A stretch of DNA of 64,000 nt from UBA1351 sp963677885 (GCA_963677885.1 OY782500.1:744001-808000), one strand, 5' to 3'; shown: positions 41,007-50,837, counted from the stretch's first letter. Notes: generated by a model from the sequence alone, not told the origin. Program-made: numbers and translations.

Positions 41007-41493
41007 TGTTAAGTCCTCCTTCATAATATGATCCCTTACACTGATTTGTTAACAAATAGTACATAATTAAGTGTAGCACAACCATGATGACATAATAGGA
41101 CACATTAACAGGATATGTTATTACATATTTTTGCCAATTTCCCTAAACGCCCTAAACACAAGGGTTCTCGCTATTTGGAATATTCACCAACCAGGACTAA
41201 ATTACTATAGTCTTTTTGGCTATTTTACCAGTGTCAACCATACATGTCCCGGATTATGTATGGTTATATTCTCTTATTTTTATACATATCTTACGACTCA
41301 TTTGTAACTATTTACCATCATTTCTTAACCTTGTCTTAACATGTATTGACATTTTTATTAACAGAGATTGGTTAGGGTGTCAAAAGGTTTTCTATGAAAC
41401 TTCCTTTTGATCCTAACCAAGATTTTACCCAACAAAAAAAGACCAGACCATTCAGGGATAAGTCTCCCTATATGGTCTGGTCTATATGGTTGA
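41007..41493. other. 487-bp non-coding region
   Basis: No supported ORF. Holds the upstream region of the LysM gene (minus strand hairpin GACTATAG..TTTAGTC near 41190-41215, and ACCCTTGTGTTTAGGG near 41145-41165), a CCATACA/TGTATGG hairpin at 41237-41262 and the operon terminator at 41437-41484. The leader hairpins may be regulatory, but no known riboswitch is recognised. Confidence 0.35.
41437..41484 (-). terminator. Terminator of the polyamine operon
   Basis: AGACCAGACCA and TGGTCTGGTCT with an inner AGGGA/TCCCT hairpin; on the minus strand it ends in seven T. Confidence 0.85.
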
Positions 41494-42138
41494 TTAAAGG
41501 CCTTCTTTTAGCTTCTGAAGGATATCCCCAAAATTTTCATAGGGAATGAAAGGATGATCATCTCTTCTCAGTAATTTAGCCAGCTCGTTCTTTGCAAAGA
41601 TGACATCGGCTTGTAAAGCAGCCAAATAATCAGGCTCAGAGTCACCGGCAAAGTACATTTTCTTACACTGCTTGCGGAAATATTTGGCAACTTTTTCCTT
41701 GTCGATACCATAGACAGGTGAATAAAACTCCCCTGTCTCATCAGGCTCCATAATAAAGGTTCCATCTCTAAAAGTCCCTTTATTGGTAATCAGCTTTAGG
41801 TGCTGACAATTACGTTTTTCAAGGGCATCCTCAATGTAATAATCAAAACCTGCAGAAAGAATCATAAACTCTCCACCACGTTTTTCTATATAGCCGGAAA
41901 CTTCCTCAAGTTTGGGATCAATTTCAACCTTGCTTAAGGCTTCAAGCCTTTCCACTTCACTAAATCTGTGCCAAGTAAAGATTCTATTCAAGAATTCGGT
42001 ACCGATTTTATGGTCTTTTTTCCAATCGTAGTAATAGTCGATACCTTCCTGACCAATATAATCATCCAGCAAAATCCAATAGAAATCTTTTTTTGATAGG
42101 GTACCGTCAAAATCTGAGATAAAAATTGTCTCTTTCAT
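41494..42138 (-). CDS. HAD-family phosphatase (MtnX/ThrH-like)
   Basis: 214 residues from ATG 42138 (GAGAAGGGAAATAAA upstream). HAD motifs: ISDFDGTLS (motif I), LSAGFD (II) and FAGDSEPDYLA (motif III/IV). Last gene of the polyamine operon. Substrate unknown; a methylthio-sugar phosphate or similar small phosphoester is possible. Confidence 0.8.
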   Translation of the reverse strand: MKETIFISDFDGTLSKKDFYWILLDDYIGQEGIDYYYDWKKDHKIGTEFLNRIFTWHRFSEVERLEALSKVEIDPKLEEVSGYIEKRGGEFMILSAGFDYYIEDALEKRNCQHLKLITNKGTFRDGTFIMEPDETGEFYSPVYGIDKEKVAKYFRKQCKKMYFAGDSEPDYLAALQADVIFAKNELAKLLRRDDHPFIPYENFGDILQKLKEGL

Positions 42139-42139
42139 T

Positions 42140-42406
42140 TTATTTCCCTTCTCGAGCGTGTTTCTTTGCTTCAAATACCTGCTTTAATTTTTCGTTGATA
42201 TAATCATATCCCTTTTCACTATGAGGAATCATACATCCCGAACAATCCTTGATTCCCTTATATTCTTTTTGGTTACCACCACAGTCATCCAATAGATATA
42301 ATGGACAATAACAAAACATGCAGTTAAATGTCTCAGGATTCTTGATTTCATGGCAGGGAAAATATTTGCAGTCCCGGTTACTGTAAAAACGATAGGAGTT
42401 ATTCAT
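42140..42406 (-). CDS. Cysteine-rich small-domain protein
   Basis: 88 residues with nine Cys (CKYFPCH, CMFCYCPLYLLDDCGGN, CSGCMIPH), the pattern of the Cys-rich small domain family, which may bind metal or FeS. Found near polyamine or B12-related genes in Clostridia. It overlaps nspC by one base. Function not established. Confidence 0.75.
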   Translation of the reverse strand: MNNSYRFYSNRDCKYFPCHEIKNPETFNCMFCYCPLYLLDDCGGNQKEYKGIKDCSGCMIPHSEKGYDYINEKLKQVFEAKKHAREGK

Positions 42407-43545
42407 TAGAGCCTTCTTTTATAGTCATCATACCCAAAGGATTTAATTAAGCGGGTTCCCGAATCATTCATTAAATAAATCGACGGAAGATTCACACCGT
42501 TAAAAGTATTGTTCTTGACCATGGTATAGTGGGCCATATCAGTAAAAATCAATTTGTCTCCCGGCTTAAGTGGTTCATCAAAGGAGTAGTCTCCGACAAT
42601 ATCTCCTGCAAGGCAGGTCATGCCGCCCAGTCGATAGGTATAAGCCTTTTCACCAGGCTTTCCTGAACCGATGATATGAGGTCTGTATGGCATCTCAATA
42701 ACATCCGGCATATGGCAGGCAGCTGATGAATCAATGATTGCCAGTTCCATACCGTTTTCAAGGACATCAAGGACTGTTGTCACCAGAAAACCTGTATTAA
42801 GGGCAATCGCCTCACCTGGCTCCAAATAAACCTGAACATCATATTTATTTTGAATATGTTCAATAAGACCAACCAATCTTTCCACATCATAATCAGCCCT
42901 GGTTACATGATGTCCACCCCCAAAGTTAACCCATTTCAAACCGTAAAAATACTGTCCGAATTTTTCTTCAACCACTTCAAGGGTTCGTTCCAGCGTATCC
43001 GAGTTCTGTTCACACATAGTATGAAAATGCAGTCCATCAAGTTCTTTAACATCTCTGGCATTAATCCTGGAAGCAACCGTTCCAAGCCTTGATCCGATTG
43101 CACAAGGATCATAGATTTCAGTCTCTACTTCTGAATATTCCGGATTAAGTCGAATACCGGCTTCTACCCCTGCTGCCTTTACCTTGTCTTTAAAAAGATT
43201 AAACTGACTGACTGAATTAAATACAATATGGTCAGAAATTGACAGAATTTCATCGATTTCATCATGACGGTAGGCAGGTGCATAGATATGAACTTCCTTC
43301 TGCATATATTCAGCACCAAGCTTAGCCTCATTAAGAGATGAAGATGTCATGCCTGCCAGGTATTTACCGACAAGAGGAAATGTAGAATACATTGAGAATC
43401 CTTTTAAGGCTAGAAGGATCTTACATCCGGTTCTGTCCATAACTGACCCTAGTAACTGCAAATTCTTTTCCAACAAACGTTCATCCACAATATATGAAGG
43501 AGTCGTTACCGACTCCATCATAGCAATATCTTTTTTATTCATCAT
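42406..43545 (-). CDS. nspC: Carboxynorspermidine/carboxyspermidine decarboxylase
   Basis: 379 residues, fold III PLP-dependent decarboxylase. LLALKGFSMYS near 46-55 holds the PLP lysine, HFHTMCEQNS near 178 is the family's His/Cys loop, and VNFGGGHHVTRADY and LEPGEAIAL bind PLP phosphate. It decarboxylates carboxynorspermidine or carboxyspermidine. The upstream gene makes that substrate. ATG 43545 is preferred to GTG 43551. Confidence 0.9.
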   Translation of the reverse strand: MMNKKDIAMMESVTTPSYIVDERLLEKNLQLLGSVMDRTGCKILLALKGFSMYSTFPLVGKYLAGMTSSSLNEAKLGAEYMQKEVHIYAPAYRHDEIDEILSISDHIVFNSVSQFNLFKDKVKAAGVEAGIRLNPEYSEVETEIYDPCAIGSRLGTVASRINARDVKELDGLHFHTMCEQNSDTLERTLEVVEEKFGQYFYGLKWVNFGGGHHVTRADYDVERLVGLIEHIQNKYDVQVYLEPGEAIALNTGFLVTTVLDVLENGMELAIIDSSAACHMPDVIEMPYRPHIIGSGKPGEKAYTYRLGGMTCLAGDIVGDYSFDEPLKPGDKLIFTDMAHYTMVKNNTFNGVNLPSIYLMNDSGTRLIKSFGYDDYKRRL

Positions 43546-43555
43546 AAACACCTAA

Positions 43556-44755
43556 TTAATCAACCAGGGTTGGATTAAATTCTTCAACCCATGGAAGCCC
43601 CTGCTTGTTAAGCTCATCCATAAATGGATCCGGATCAAACTCTTCTACATTATAAACACCTGGCTTAAGCCATTTGCCTTCAAGAAGCATTTTAGCTCCA
43701 ATCATGGCTGGGACTCCAGTTGTATAGGAAATCGCCTGTGAGCCTACTTCATGGTAACATTCCTGGTGATCACAAACATTATAAACATAATATTTAACCG
43801 GCTTGCCGTCTTTAAGTCCCTGGTAGATACAGCCGATGTTTGTTTTTCCGACGGTTCTGGGTCCTAATGATGCAGGGTCAGGTAAAACAGCTTTCAAAAA
43901 CTGTAAAGGTTGAATGTCGATACCATCAATAGTAATCGGTTCAATAGAGGTCATCCCAACGTTCTGAAGTACGTTCAAGTGAGTAATATACTTCTGTGAG
44001 AAGGTCATAAAGAAACGGATTCTCTTAATGCCTGGCATATTCACTGCCAAGGATTCCAATTCCTCGTGGTAAAGAAGATAAGCATCCTTTTGGCCCACCT
44101 GATCAAAATCGAAGACTCTTTTGATCTCAAGGGGCTCAGTTTCAACCCAGTCACCATTTTCCCAGTATCTTCCATTGGAAGTAATCTCACGAATATTGAT
44201 TTCAGGATTGAAATTGGTTGCAAATGGATAACCGTGGTCTCCACCATTGGCATCTAAAATATCAATGTAATGTATTTCATCAAAATAATGCTTAAGTGCA
44301 TAGGCACTAAAGACACCAGTTACACCCGGGTCAAAACCACAACCAAGGATGGCAGTAAGGCCAGCTTTTTCAAATTTTTCCTTGTAGGCCCATTGCCATT
44401 TATATTCAAACTTAGGTATCTCTGGCGGCTCATAATTGGCAGTATCCAAATAATGTACTCCCGTTTCCAAGCAGGCATCCATTATTGTCAAATCCTGGTA
44501 TGGAAGAGCTACATTTATAACCATTTCCGGTTTAAAACTATTGATAAGGTCAACCAGTTCTTCAACACTGTCTGCGTCTACTTTGGCAGTATGAATAATA
44601 GTCTTTCCGCCATCCAACTCTTCTTTAAGTGCATCACATTTTGATTTTGTACGGCTGGCAATCATGATTTCCTCAAAAACATCAGGATTTTGGCAGCACT
44701 TGTGTACAACAACTCCGGCTACTCCGCCGGCACCAATAATTAAGACTTTTCCCAT
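43556..44755 (-). CDS. Carboxynorspermidine synthase (saccharopine dehydrogenase-like)
   Basis: 399 residues. N-terminal Rossmann GAGGVAGVVVHKC (about 6-18) binds NAD(P)H, CGFDPGV near 143 is typical of the saccharopine-dehydrogenase family. It reductively joins aspartate semialdehyde with a diamine to give carboxy(nor)spermidine. Between speA and nspC in one operon, so agmatine or putrescine leads to spermidine by the bacterial alternative route. Confidence 0.9.
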   Translation of the reverse strand: MGKVLIIGAGGVAGVVVHKCCQNPDVFEEIMIASRTKSKCDALKEELDGGKTIIHTAKVDADSVEELVDLINSFKPEMVINVALPYQDLTIMDACLETGVHYLDTANYEPPEIPKFEYKWQWAYKEKFEKAGLTAILGCGFDPGVTGVFSAYALKHYFDEIHYIDILDANGGDHGYPFATNFNPEINIREITSNGRYWENGDWVETEPLEIKRVFDFDQVGQKDAYLLYHEELESLAVNMPGIKRIRFFMTFSQKYITHLNVLQNVGMTSIEPITIDGIDIQPLQFLKAVLPDPASLGPRTVGKTNIGCIYQGLKDGKPVKYYVYNVCDHQECYHEVGSQAISYTTGVPAMIGAKMLLEGKWLKPGVYNVEEFDPDPFMDELNKQGLPWVEEFNPTLVD

Positions 44756-44771
44756 TTTTACCTCCTAGGTT

Positions 44772-46697
44772 CTATCGTTCGTAATAAGTATATCCACGGA
44801 GACCTATCTCATAGGAATCCAGTATCTCTTTTCTTTCTGATGGTGTTATCAATCCAGCCTTGACCGCCTCTTCAGCCGTCTTTCGGAATGATACACGCAT
44901 ATCTTTTGTATCAAACTCGACATAGGACAATACATCTTCAACAGTATCTCCTTCAATCTCTCCTACCACATCAAAACTTCCGTCCTGGTTAATCCGGATG
45001 CTGGCTACATTCGTATCTCCAAAAAGATTATGAAGATCACCTAAGGTCTCCTGATAGGCTCCAACCAAGAAAATACCGATGTAATAATCCTCATCCTGTT
45101 TCAAGTTATGAAGAGCAAGGGTATTCTTCTCATCATGAAGATCGATAAATTTATCAATATTCCCATCACAGTCACAAGTAATATCAGCTATAACTGTATT
45201 TCTGTCAGGTAATTCTGTCAATCGATGAATAGGCATGACAGGGAATAGCTGGTCAATAGCCCAGGAGTCAGGAATCGACTGAAATACAGAAAAATTACAG
45301 TAATATATATCTGCTATGGCTGCTTCAAGCTCTTCCAACTCACTCGGTACGAATTTAAGCTTATCCTTTTTCTCAACAATCTGATAAAGGGTATTCCAGA
45401 AAATCTTTTCTGATATTGATCTATCTCTAAGACTGATTCTGCCATGATTAAACATATCCCTTATTTGGTCCCTATAATAAAGGGCATCGTTATAACATTC
45501 CTGGAGATTCTTGATAGACAGACCCTTGTTGACTTCATGAAGATTCATAATGGGTTCAGCAATATTCTCAGGAAGACTTTCAGGGATTTCATGTTCCTCA
45601 AATTTGGCCACATCCAGAACATTAAAAATCAAAATAGAGTAATAGGCAACCAATGCCCTACCAGACTCCGTAACAATAATAGGATGTGGCAGCTCACTTT
45701 GATCCATAACATTCATAACAGCTTCAACAATATCACTGCAGTATTCCTCTGTGGAGTAATTAGATGAGGAAGTATAGTTGGTATTGGAACCGTCATAATC
45801 AACTGCCAGGCCTCCTCCTAAATCCAGGTAGCCCATTGGAGCGCCTTCTTTCATCAGTTCTGCATACACTCTGGCTGCTTCTCTTACTCCGGTTCTGATA
45901 TCACGGATATTAGGTATCTGGGAACCCAGGTGGTAGTGAAGTAGCTTCAAGGTATGTAGCATATCCTCAGCCTTCAGCATATCTACAATCTCAATGATCT
46001 GGGACATATTAAGACCAAAGATACTTCTGTCTCCACCGGACTCCGTCCAGTGACCACCGGCTTTGGCTGACAATTTTATACGCACACCAATATTGGGCGT
46101 AATCCCTTGCACTTTTGCTCTTTTTACGATTATATCCAACTCACCAGGAATCTCAATAACAAAGAAAAGTTTAAAGCCCATCTTAATAGCGAAAAGACCA
46201 AGATCGATAAACTCTTCGTCCTTGTATCCATTACAGATAATACAGGCTTCCTTATCAGTCATTTCAGATAAGGCTGCAATCAATTCAGGTTTGGAACCTA
46301 CTTCAAGCCCATGGTGATACTTTTGACCGAATCTTGCAACTTCTTGAACGACCTGCTGTTGCTGGTTGACCTTTATGGGATAAACTCCCTGATAAGTACC
46401 TTTATAGTCAAGGGTCTTCATTGCCTTTCTAAAGGATTCATTTAGAAAGGTAATCTGGGCATCTAGTAAATTTTCAAAGCGCAGCAGTACCGGCATATCC
46501 AGCCCACGTTCCTTAACACCTGATACGATATCCATCAGACTGACGCCTTCATGGTCTTTACTGAAAGGGTTCACGGTAACTTCTCCATCCTTACTGATTG
46601 AAAAATACCTTTTACCCCAATTCTTAATTCCATAAAGTTCTTCTGACTTAGCGATAGTCCACCTGGTTAGTGGATCGACTTTGTTATTATTTTTCAT
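44772..46697 (-). CDS. speA: Biosynthetic arginine decarboxylase
   Basis: 641 residues, alanine-racemase-fold PLP enzyme of SpeA length. YPIKVNQQQ (about 101-109) carries the PLP lysine, VGSKPELIAAL and LHYHLGSQIPNIRD and LDLGGGLAVDYDG are SpeA signature blocks; WAIDQLFPVMPIHRL near 480. Makes agmatine from arginine, the entry to the polyamine operon. Confidence 0.95.
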   Translation of the reverse strand: MKNNNKVDPLTRWTIAKSEELYGIKNWGKRYFSISKDGEVTVNPFSKDHEGVSLMDIVSGVKERGLDMPVLLRFENLLDAQITFLNESFRKAMKTLDYKGTYQGVYPIKVNQQQQVVQEVARFGQKYHHGLEVGSKPELIAALSEMTDKEACIICNGYKDEEFIDLGLFAIKMGFKLFFVIEIPGELDIIVKRAKVQGITPNIGVRIKLSAKAGGHWTESGGDRSIFGLNMSQIIEIVDMLKAEDMLHTLKLLHYHLGSQIPNIRDIRTGVREAARVYAELMKEGAPMGYLDLGGGLAVDYDGSNTNYTSSSNYSTEEYCSDIVEAVMNVMDQSELPHPIIVTESGRALVAYYSILIFNVLDVAKFEEHEIPESLPENIAEPIMNLHEVNKGLSIKNLQECYNDALYYRDQIRDMFNHGRISLRDRSISEKIFWNTLYQIVEKKDKLKFVPSELEELEAAIADIYYCNFSVFQSIPDSWAIDQLFPVMPIHRLTELPDRNTVIADITCDCDGNIDKFIDLHDEKNTLALHNLKQDEDYYIGIFLVGAYQETLGDLHNLFGDTNVASIRINQDGSFDVVGEIEGDTVEDVLSYVEFDTKDMRVSFRKTAEEAVKAGLITPSERKEILDSYEIGLRGYTYYER

Positions 46698-46715
46698 CTT
46701 CTACCTGCCTTTACA

Positions 46716-47828
46716 TTAGCTGGCATCTGTCCAAGAATCAAAAGCTTTTAGCCGTTCGATAATAGGTAGATGCTGCGTACATTCTCGTTCACATAAACCG
46801 CATGCAATGCAATCACTGTGAGTTCCTTTATGTCCTACCAACATCCCCCAGCTGTATGCATTATTCATGAATCGTTTCATTTCATTATCATCTTTTCCAA
46901 AAATATGATGCTCATTATAAACCATCATAAAACTTGGTATCTTTATACCTACCGGACACTGGTCACAGTATCCACAGCCGGTACAGGCTTCGTTCATTTG
47001 TTCCCCAATCTTATCACCAATTGCCTTGATTTCCTCATCGGTATAAGGCTGAGATTCATCAGCAATACGACAGGCCATATCTATATGTTCCTTGGTGGTA
47101 AAGCCATTAAGGGCAACGGATATTTGGGGAGCTGAGATTACAAAACGAAGAGCAGCCTCGGTTGGGCTCTCGTCACCGGTAGCCAAAAACTGAAGCTCCT
47201 TTTCATGAGAGGGTATTGCACCACCGGCTAAGGGATTCATAGCTACGATGCCGTAACCATTCTCATATCCTGCTTTGACACCGTCCCAACGATAGGGAAA
47301 GTTCAATATATTGACGCCTAATAATATACCATCAACTTTACCCTCGTCAATGATTTTTTTTACTTCATTTCCTATTTGATGTGAAGACAAAACAATGTGG
47401 TCAATCAGGCCTTCTTCCTTAGCCTTTAAAAGGCCATCGTACTGACCTCCCGGCTTCATGGCAAGATTATAATGATCCATGTGTCTAATGCACCAAATAT
47501 GATAGAAGTTAATTTTTTTGACACCCATTCTTTTAATGGATTTCTTCACTTGGTTATAGGCTTTTTCTGCTGTATCAAAAGTTGTTGGCATGCCTTTTGT
47601 AGACACATAAAAATCTCCCGGCATATTTTTAAAGGAATAACCAAAGATTTCCTCACTTTTATCGTTACAATATCCTGGCGCAGTATCGAAATAATTAATG
47701 CCCATTTTGTTGGCATACCGAACCAACTCGGCATTTTCTTCAATAGACTTGTTCATATCAAACCGCATGCCACCAAAGCCGACTACGGATACTTTCTTTC
47801 CTGTCTTTCCATATTCTGTGTACTTCAT
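46716..47828 (-). CDS. Aldo/keto reductase with C-terminal 4Fe-4S ferredoxin part
   Basis: 370 residues from ATG 47828. AKR barrel with DTAPGY (catalytic Tyr) and the HIWCIR strand, then Cys clusters CTGCGYCDQCPVGI and CIACGLCERECTQHLP, which bind 4Fe-4S clusters. A common clostridial form; substrate unknown. It precedes speA by 19 bp and may be in the same transcript. Confidence 0.85.
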   Translation of the reverse strand: MKYTEYGKTGKKVSVVGFGGMRFDMNKSIEENAELVRYANKMGINYFDTAPGYCNDKSEEIFGYSFKNMPGDFYVSTKGMPTTFDTAEKAYNQVKKSIKRMGVKKINFYHIWCIRHMDHYNLAMKPGGQYDGLLKAKEEGLIDHIVLSSHQIGNEVKKIIDEGKVDGILLGVNILNFPYRWDGVKAGYENGYGIVAMNPLAGGAIPSHEKELQFLATGDESPTEAALRFVISAPQISVALNGFTTKEHIDMACRIADESQPYTDEEIKAIGDKIGEQMNEACTGCGYCDQCPVGIKIPSFMMVYNEHHIFGKDDNEMKRFMNNAYSWGMLVGHKGTHSDCIACGLCERECTQHLPIIERLKAFDSWTDAS

Positions 47829-48005
47829 CCTGTATCCTTTCTGAATCATGTTATTTCTTAAAGTTTCTAACCACGTACTTATTTTATTTTATCATCTACT
47901 ATTTCCATTCATCAAGTAAAACTTAAGAAAATAGAGGTCTAACAGGCATATGCCAGTTGTTTTATTGATTGACTTATCCTACAATAGAATAAGGAGGTGA
48001 CTTAT

Positions 48006-48674
48006 ATGAAATATCTATGTTTAGTATGTGGCTACATTTATGATGAATCCATTGGTCAGCCTGATAAAGGTTATCCCCCAGGCACACCATTTGACCAACT
48101 GCCTAATGATTGGAAATGCCCCGTATGCACAGCTGACAAAACAGTTTTTGTTGTTAAACCGGAAGCAAATCAACCGGCGAAACCACAAGATCAAACTGAA
48201 ACTCAACCCCTCATACCAGTTGAAGATGACCAAATGGTTTTCATTAACCCTTTTATCTGTTCCAATTTAGCGAAAAACTGCGAAAAACAGTTTCGTGCGG
48301 AAGAAATGGAGCTCTTCAACAACTTATCCAAATATCTTAAAAAACAGGCCATGGCAAATCTGGAACCGCCTGTCTCCATTGACAACTACTTGACCGATAC
48401 GCTTGCTTCTGATCTGTCGAAAGGCTTTGCTGATGCCAAAATTCCTGCAACAGATTTCAATGACCGAGGTGCCAAACGGGCTCTCAAGTGGGCTGAAGCA
48501 GTTTCAAATATGGACAAACTGCTTTTGAACCCAGGCAGTGTAAAAGAAGATGACAAAGTTTTTGTCTGTGATATATGCGGATACGTTCATATTGGAAGTG
48601 ATAAACCGTCTATCTGCCCGGTCTGTAAAGTCCCTAACCAAAAAATCTTCGAAATTGTAGGAGGTGTCTTATGA
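48006..48674 (+). CDS. Double rubredoxin-domain protein
   Basis: 222 residues. N-terminal rubredoxin (CLVCGYIYDES...CPVCTADK, about 5-45), a Pro/Gln-rich linker, a helical central domain without visible di-iron ExxH ligands, and a C-terminal rubredoxin-like knuckle (CDICGYVHIGSDKPSICPVCK, about 187-208). Probably passes electrons in oxygen-stress defence. ATG 48006 has AAGGAGGTGA upstream; overlaps the ferredoxin gene by four bases. Confidence 0.8.
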   Translation: MKYLCLVCGYIYDESIGQPDKGYPPGTPFDQLPNDWKCPVCTADKTVFVVKPEANQPAKPQDQTETQPLIPVEDDQMVFINPFICSNLAKNCEKQFRAEEMELFNNLSKYLKKQAMANLEPPVSIDNYLTDTLASDLSKGFADAKIPATDFNDRGAKRALKWAEAVSNMDKLLLNPGSVKEDDKVFVCDICGYVHIGSDKPSICPVCKVPNQKIFEIVGGVL

Positions 48675-49162
48675 GAGCCGTAAGAAACATCACACTATGC
48701 ACCAAAGACTGTCTCTGCCTACTAGTCTGCCCAACCGGTGCCACAGATACAGAAGACGGACAAATCGATGCAGGCAAATGTCTGGATGGATGTAGACTCT
48801 GTGTTGATGCCTGCCCTTCACATGCCATTTCATTACTTCCTTCACACTATCCCGAGCCAATTCCTACGAGTGATGAAGTAAGTCAAGGACTGATCAACAT
48901 ATCCCTTTCTAAAGCCAAACAGGCTCTTTATACTGAAGCCTTCAAAGATAAAACCGAAATCTTTGACAAAAACCTATTGGACGCTATAGCCAGGTCTAAT
49001 GAACGAATGGCTGAAGACCTTGTACGGGAAGCAGGTTTTATGCTCCCACAGGCTTCCAAAACCATTGAATTTTTACAAGCCTTGAAAAAGACCTATAGTA
49101 AAGATCCGGCTTTTCCAAAAGAGGACTTAAACCGCCTCATAACCTTACTTACCCACAAATAG
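48671..49162 (+). CDS. Ferredoxin-like protein with helical tail
   Basis: 163 residues. Cys clusters CTKDCLCLLVCPTG and CLDGCRLCVDACPSHA (about 10-50) suggest two FeS clusters, with nonstandard spacing in the first. The helical rest is unrecognised. Coupled to the double rubredoxin gene, likely as a redox pair. Confidence 0.75.
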   Translation: MRAVRNITLCTKDCLCLLVCPTGATDTEDGQIDAGKCLDGCRLCVDACPSHAISLLPSHYPEPIPTSDEVSQGLINISLSKAKQALYTEAFKDKTEIFDKNLLDAIARSNERMAEDLVREAGFMLPQASKTIEFLQALKKTYSKDPAFPKEDLNRLITLLTHK

Positions 49163-49175
49163 ATACCTTTTTGAC

Positions 49176-49206
49176 CAGAGCCCTATAATAGGGCTCTTTT
49201 ATTATC
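49176..49206 (+). terminator. Terminator of the rubredoxin-ferredoxin unit
   Basis: AGAGCCCTA and TAGGGCTCT around a 2-nt loop, followed by TTTATTATCTTTT. Confidence 0.85.
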
Positions 49207-49225
49207 TTTTCCCAAGTATTTCAGG

Positions 49226-49254
49226 TTGACAAAGGGCAACTAAGATAGTACAAT
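49226..49254 (+). promoter_or_regulatory. Promoter of the aspA-hydF-hydG cluster
   Basis: TTGACA (49226-49231), 17-bp spacer, TACAAT (49249-49254). It gives an unusually long leader of about 165 nt before aspA. Confidence 0.75.
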
Positions 49255-49261
49255 ATAGTCA

Positions 49262-49429
49262 AAAGTTTAACAATCCATCCTGAAGGTTATACTGACAGGC
49301 CGGATACCTATTTACAGCTATCTTTTTGGGCGATTAATCAACCAAACAGTATGTTCGTTTTTTATGCCCTTTTTTGGGTCAAGATCTCCCAAGAGCTAGC
49401 GACAAGTAAATTATAGAAAGCAGGTCAAC
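49262..49429 (+). promoter_or_regulatory. Long aspA leader
   Basis: About 165 nt without ORF, containing ATCC...CCGGAT pairing near 49275-49310 and GGGC...GCCCTTTTTT at about 49327-49376, which could be an attenuator. No known riboswitch class recognised. Confidence 0.35.
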
Positions 49430-50830
49430 ATGCGTAGTGAAAAGGATCAGTTAGGATCGCTTAATCTTTCGGACCAAGCCTTATATGGTATAAACAGCTT
49501 AAGGTCACAGCATAATTTTATAGAAGACGAGAGCAGGGTTAATAGCTCATTAATCAAGAGTATGGTATTAGTTAAAAAGGCCTGCGCTATCTCTAATGAA
49601 CGGGCCAAACTCATGTCACCAGAAATCAGCAAATCCATCAAGGAGGCCTGTGACCTTATACTTGCTGATTTTCAAGCATATAGCGATGCATTCATAACCC
49701 ATCCCCTTCAGGGCGGAGCCGGTACAAGCACCAATATGAATGTTAATGAAGTTATTGCCAATCTAGCCCTTGAAATCTTGGGTCACTCAAAAGGCTCTTA
49801 TGAAATCATTCATCCACTTAATCATGTAAACATGAGTCAGTCCACCAACGACGTATATCCTACAGCACTTAAAATTGCAGCCATTAAAAAAGTTCGCCAA
49901 CTTGCTGATGTACTGGCAAACCTTCAGACTTCCTTACAAGAAAAGGAAAACCAATTTTCCGGCCTTCTTAAACTTGGCAGAACCCAACTTATGGACGCCC
50001 TTCCAATAACTCTGGGACAGGAGTTTGGTGCATACGCCAGAGCAATCAGCAGAGACCGCTGGCGTATCTATAAGGTTGAAGAACGTCTTAGAGAAGTCAA
50101 TATTGGCGGAACTGCTGTGGGTACAGGAATGAATGCTCCCCTGCTTTATATCTACTCAGTTACGGAAGAGCTTCAAAAACTAACAGGACTTGGAATCTCC
50201 AGAAGCGATTTGCTGATTGACTCAACCCAGAATATGGATGTTTTTACTGAAGTATCCGGTTTGCTAAAATCCTTGGCAACTAATTTGATTAAAATTTCAG
50301 GAGATTTACGTTTAATGGCCTCTGGCCCTGTTGGAGGTTTTGGCGAAATCAACCTTCAAGCCCACCAAGCTGGATCTACTATTATGCCAGGTAAGGTCAA
50401 TCCTGTTATATGCGAAATGATCAGTCAAGTAGCTTTCCGGGTCATAGGAGCAGATGCAACCATTACTCTGGCAGCATCAAGTGGACAATTGGAACTCAAT
50501 CCCTATACGCCACTGATTGCTGACGAATTGCTGTCAGTCCTGGATCTGCTCATTAAGAGCATAAAGATCTTTGATGACTCATGTATCAAAACTATAACAG
50601 CCAATGAAGATACCTGTAGAGAAAGGGCCTTATCCTCATACTCTCTTGCTGCTGCCTTCATTGACAGCCTGGGATATGACAAAGCCAGTCAGGTAGCCAA
50701 AGAAGCTGCCGCTTCAAATCTAACGATCAAGGAATACCTTCTGAGAGAAAATCTTCTCGATGAAACAAGTATAGACCAGATACTTAATACCCATCAGCTG
50801 ACACAACCGGGTATACCCGGCAAAAGATAG
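49430..50830 (+). CDS. aspA: Aspartate ammonia-lyase (fumarase/aspartase superfamily)
   Basis: 466 residues. Superfamily signature GPVGGFGEINLQAHQAGSTIMPGKVNPV: the GSxxMPxKxN loop holds the catalytic Ser. Also THPLQGGAGTSTNMNVNEV and NHVNMSQSTNDVYPTA, typical of aspartase/fumarase. In the [FeFe]-hydrogenase maturation cluster the aspartase-like enzyme is a recurrent neighbour of hydF; it could supply ammonium for HydF-linked dithiomethylamine ligand formation. That link is known from recent biochemistry but is only an inference here. Confidence 0.88.
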   Translation: MRSEKDQLGSLNLSDQALYGINSLRSQHNFIEDESRVNSSLIKSMVLVKKACAISNERAKLMSPEISKSIKEACDLILADFQAYSDAFITHPLQGGAGTSTNMNVNEVIANLALEILGHSKGSYEIIHPLNHVNMSQSTNDVYPTALKIAAIKKVRQLADVLANLQTSLQEKENQFSGLLKLGRTQLMDALPITLGQEFGAYARAISRDRWRIYKVEERLREVNIGGTAVGTGMNAPLLYIYSVTEELQKLTGLGISRSDLLIDSTQNMDVFTEVSGLLKSLATNLIKISGDLRLMASGPVGGFGEINLQAHQAGSTIMPGKVNPVICEMISQVAFRVIGADATITLAASSGQLELNPYTPLIADELLSVLDLLIKSIKIFDDSCIKTITANEDTCRERALSSYSLAAAFIDSLGYDKASQVAKEAAASNLTIKEYLLRENLLDETSIDQILNTHQLTQPGIPGKR

Positions 50831-50837
50831 GATGCAT

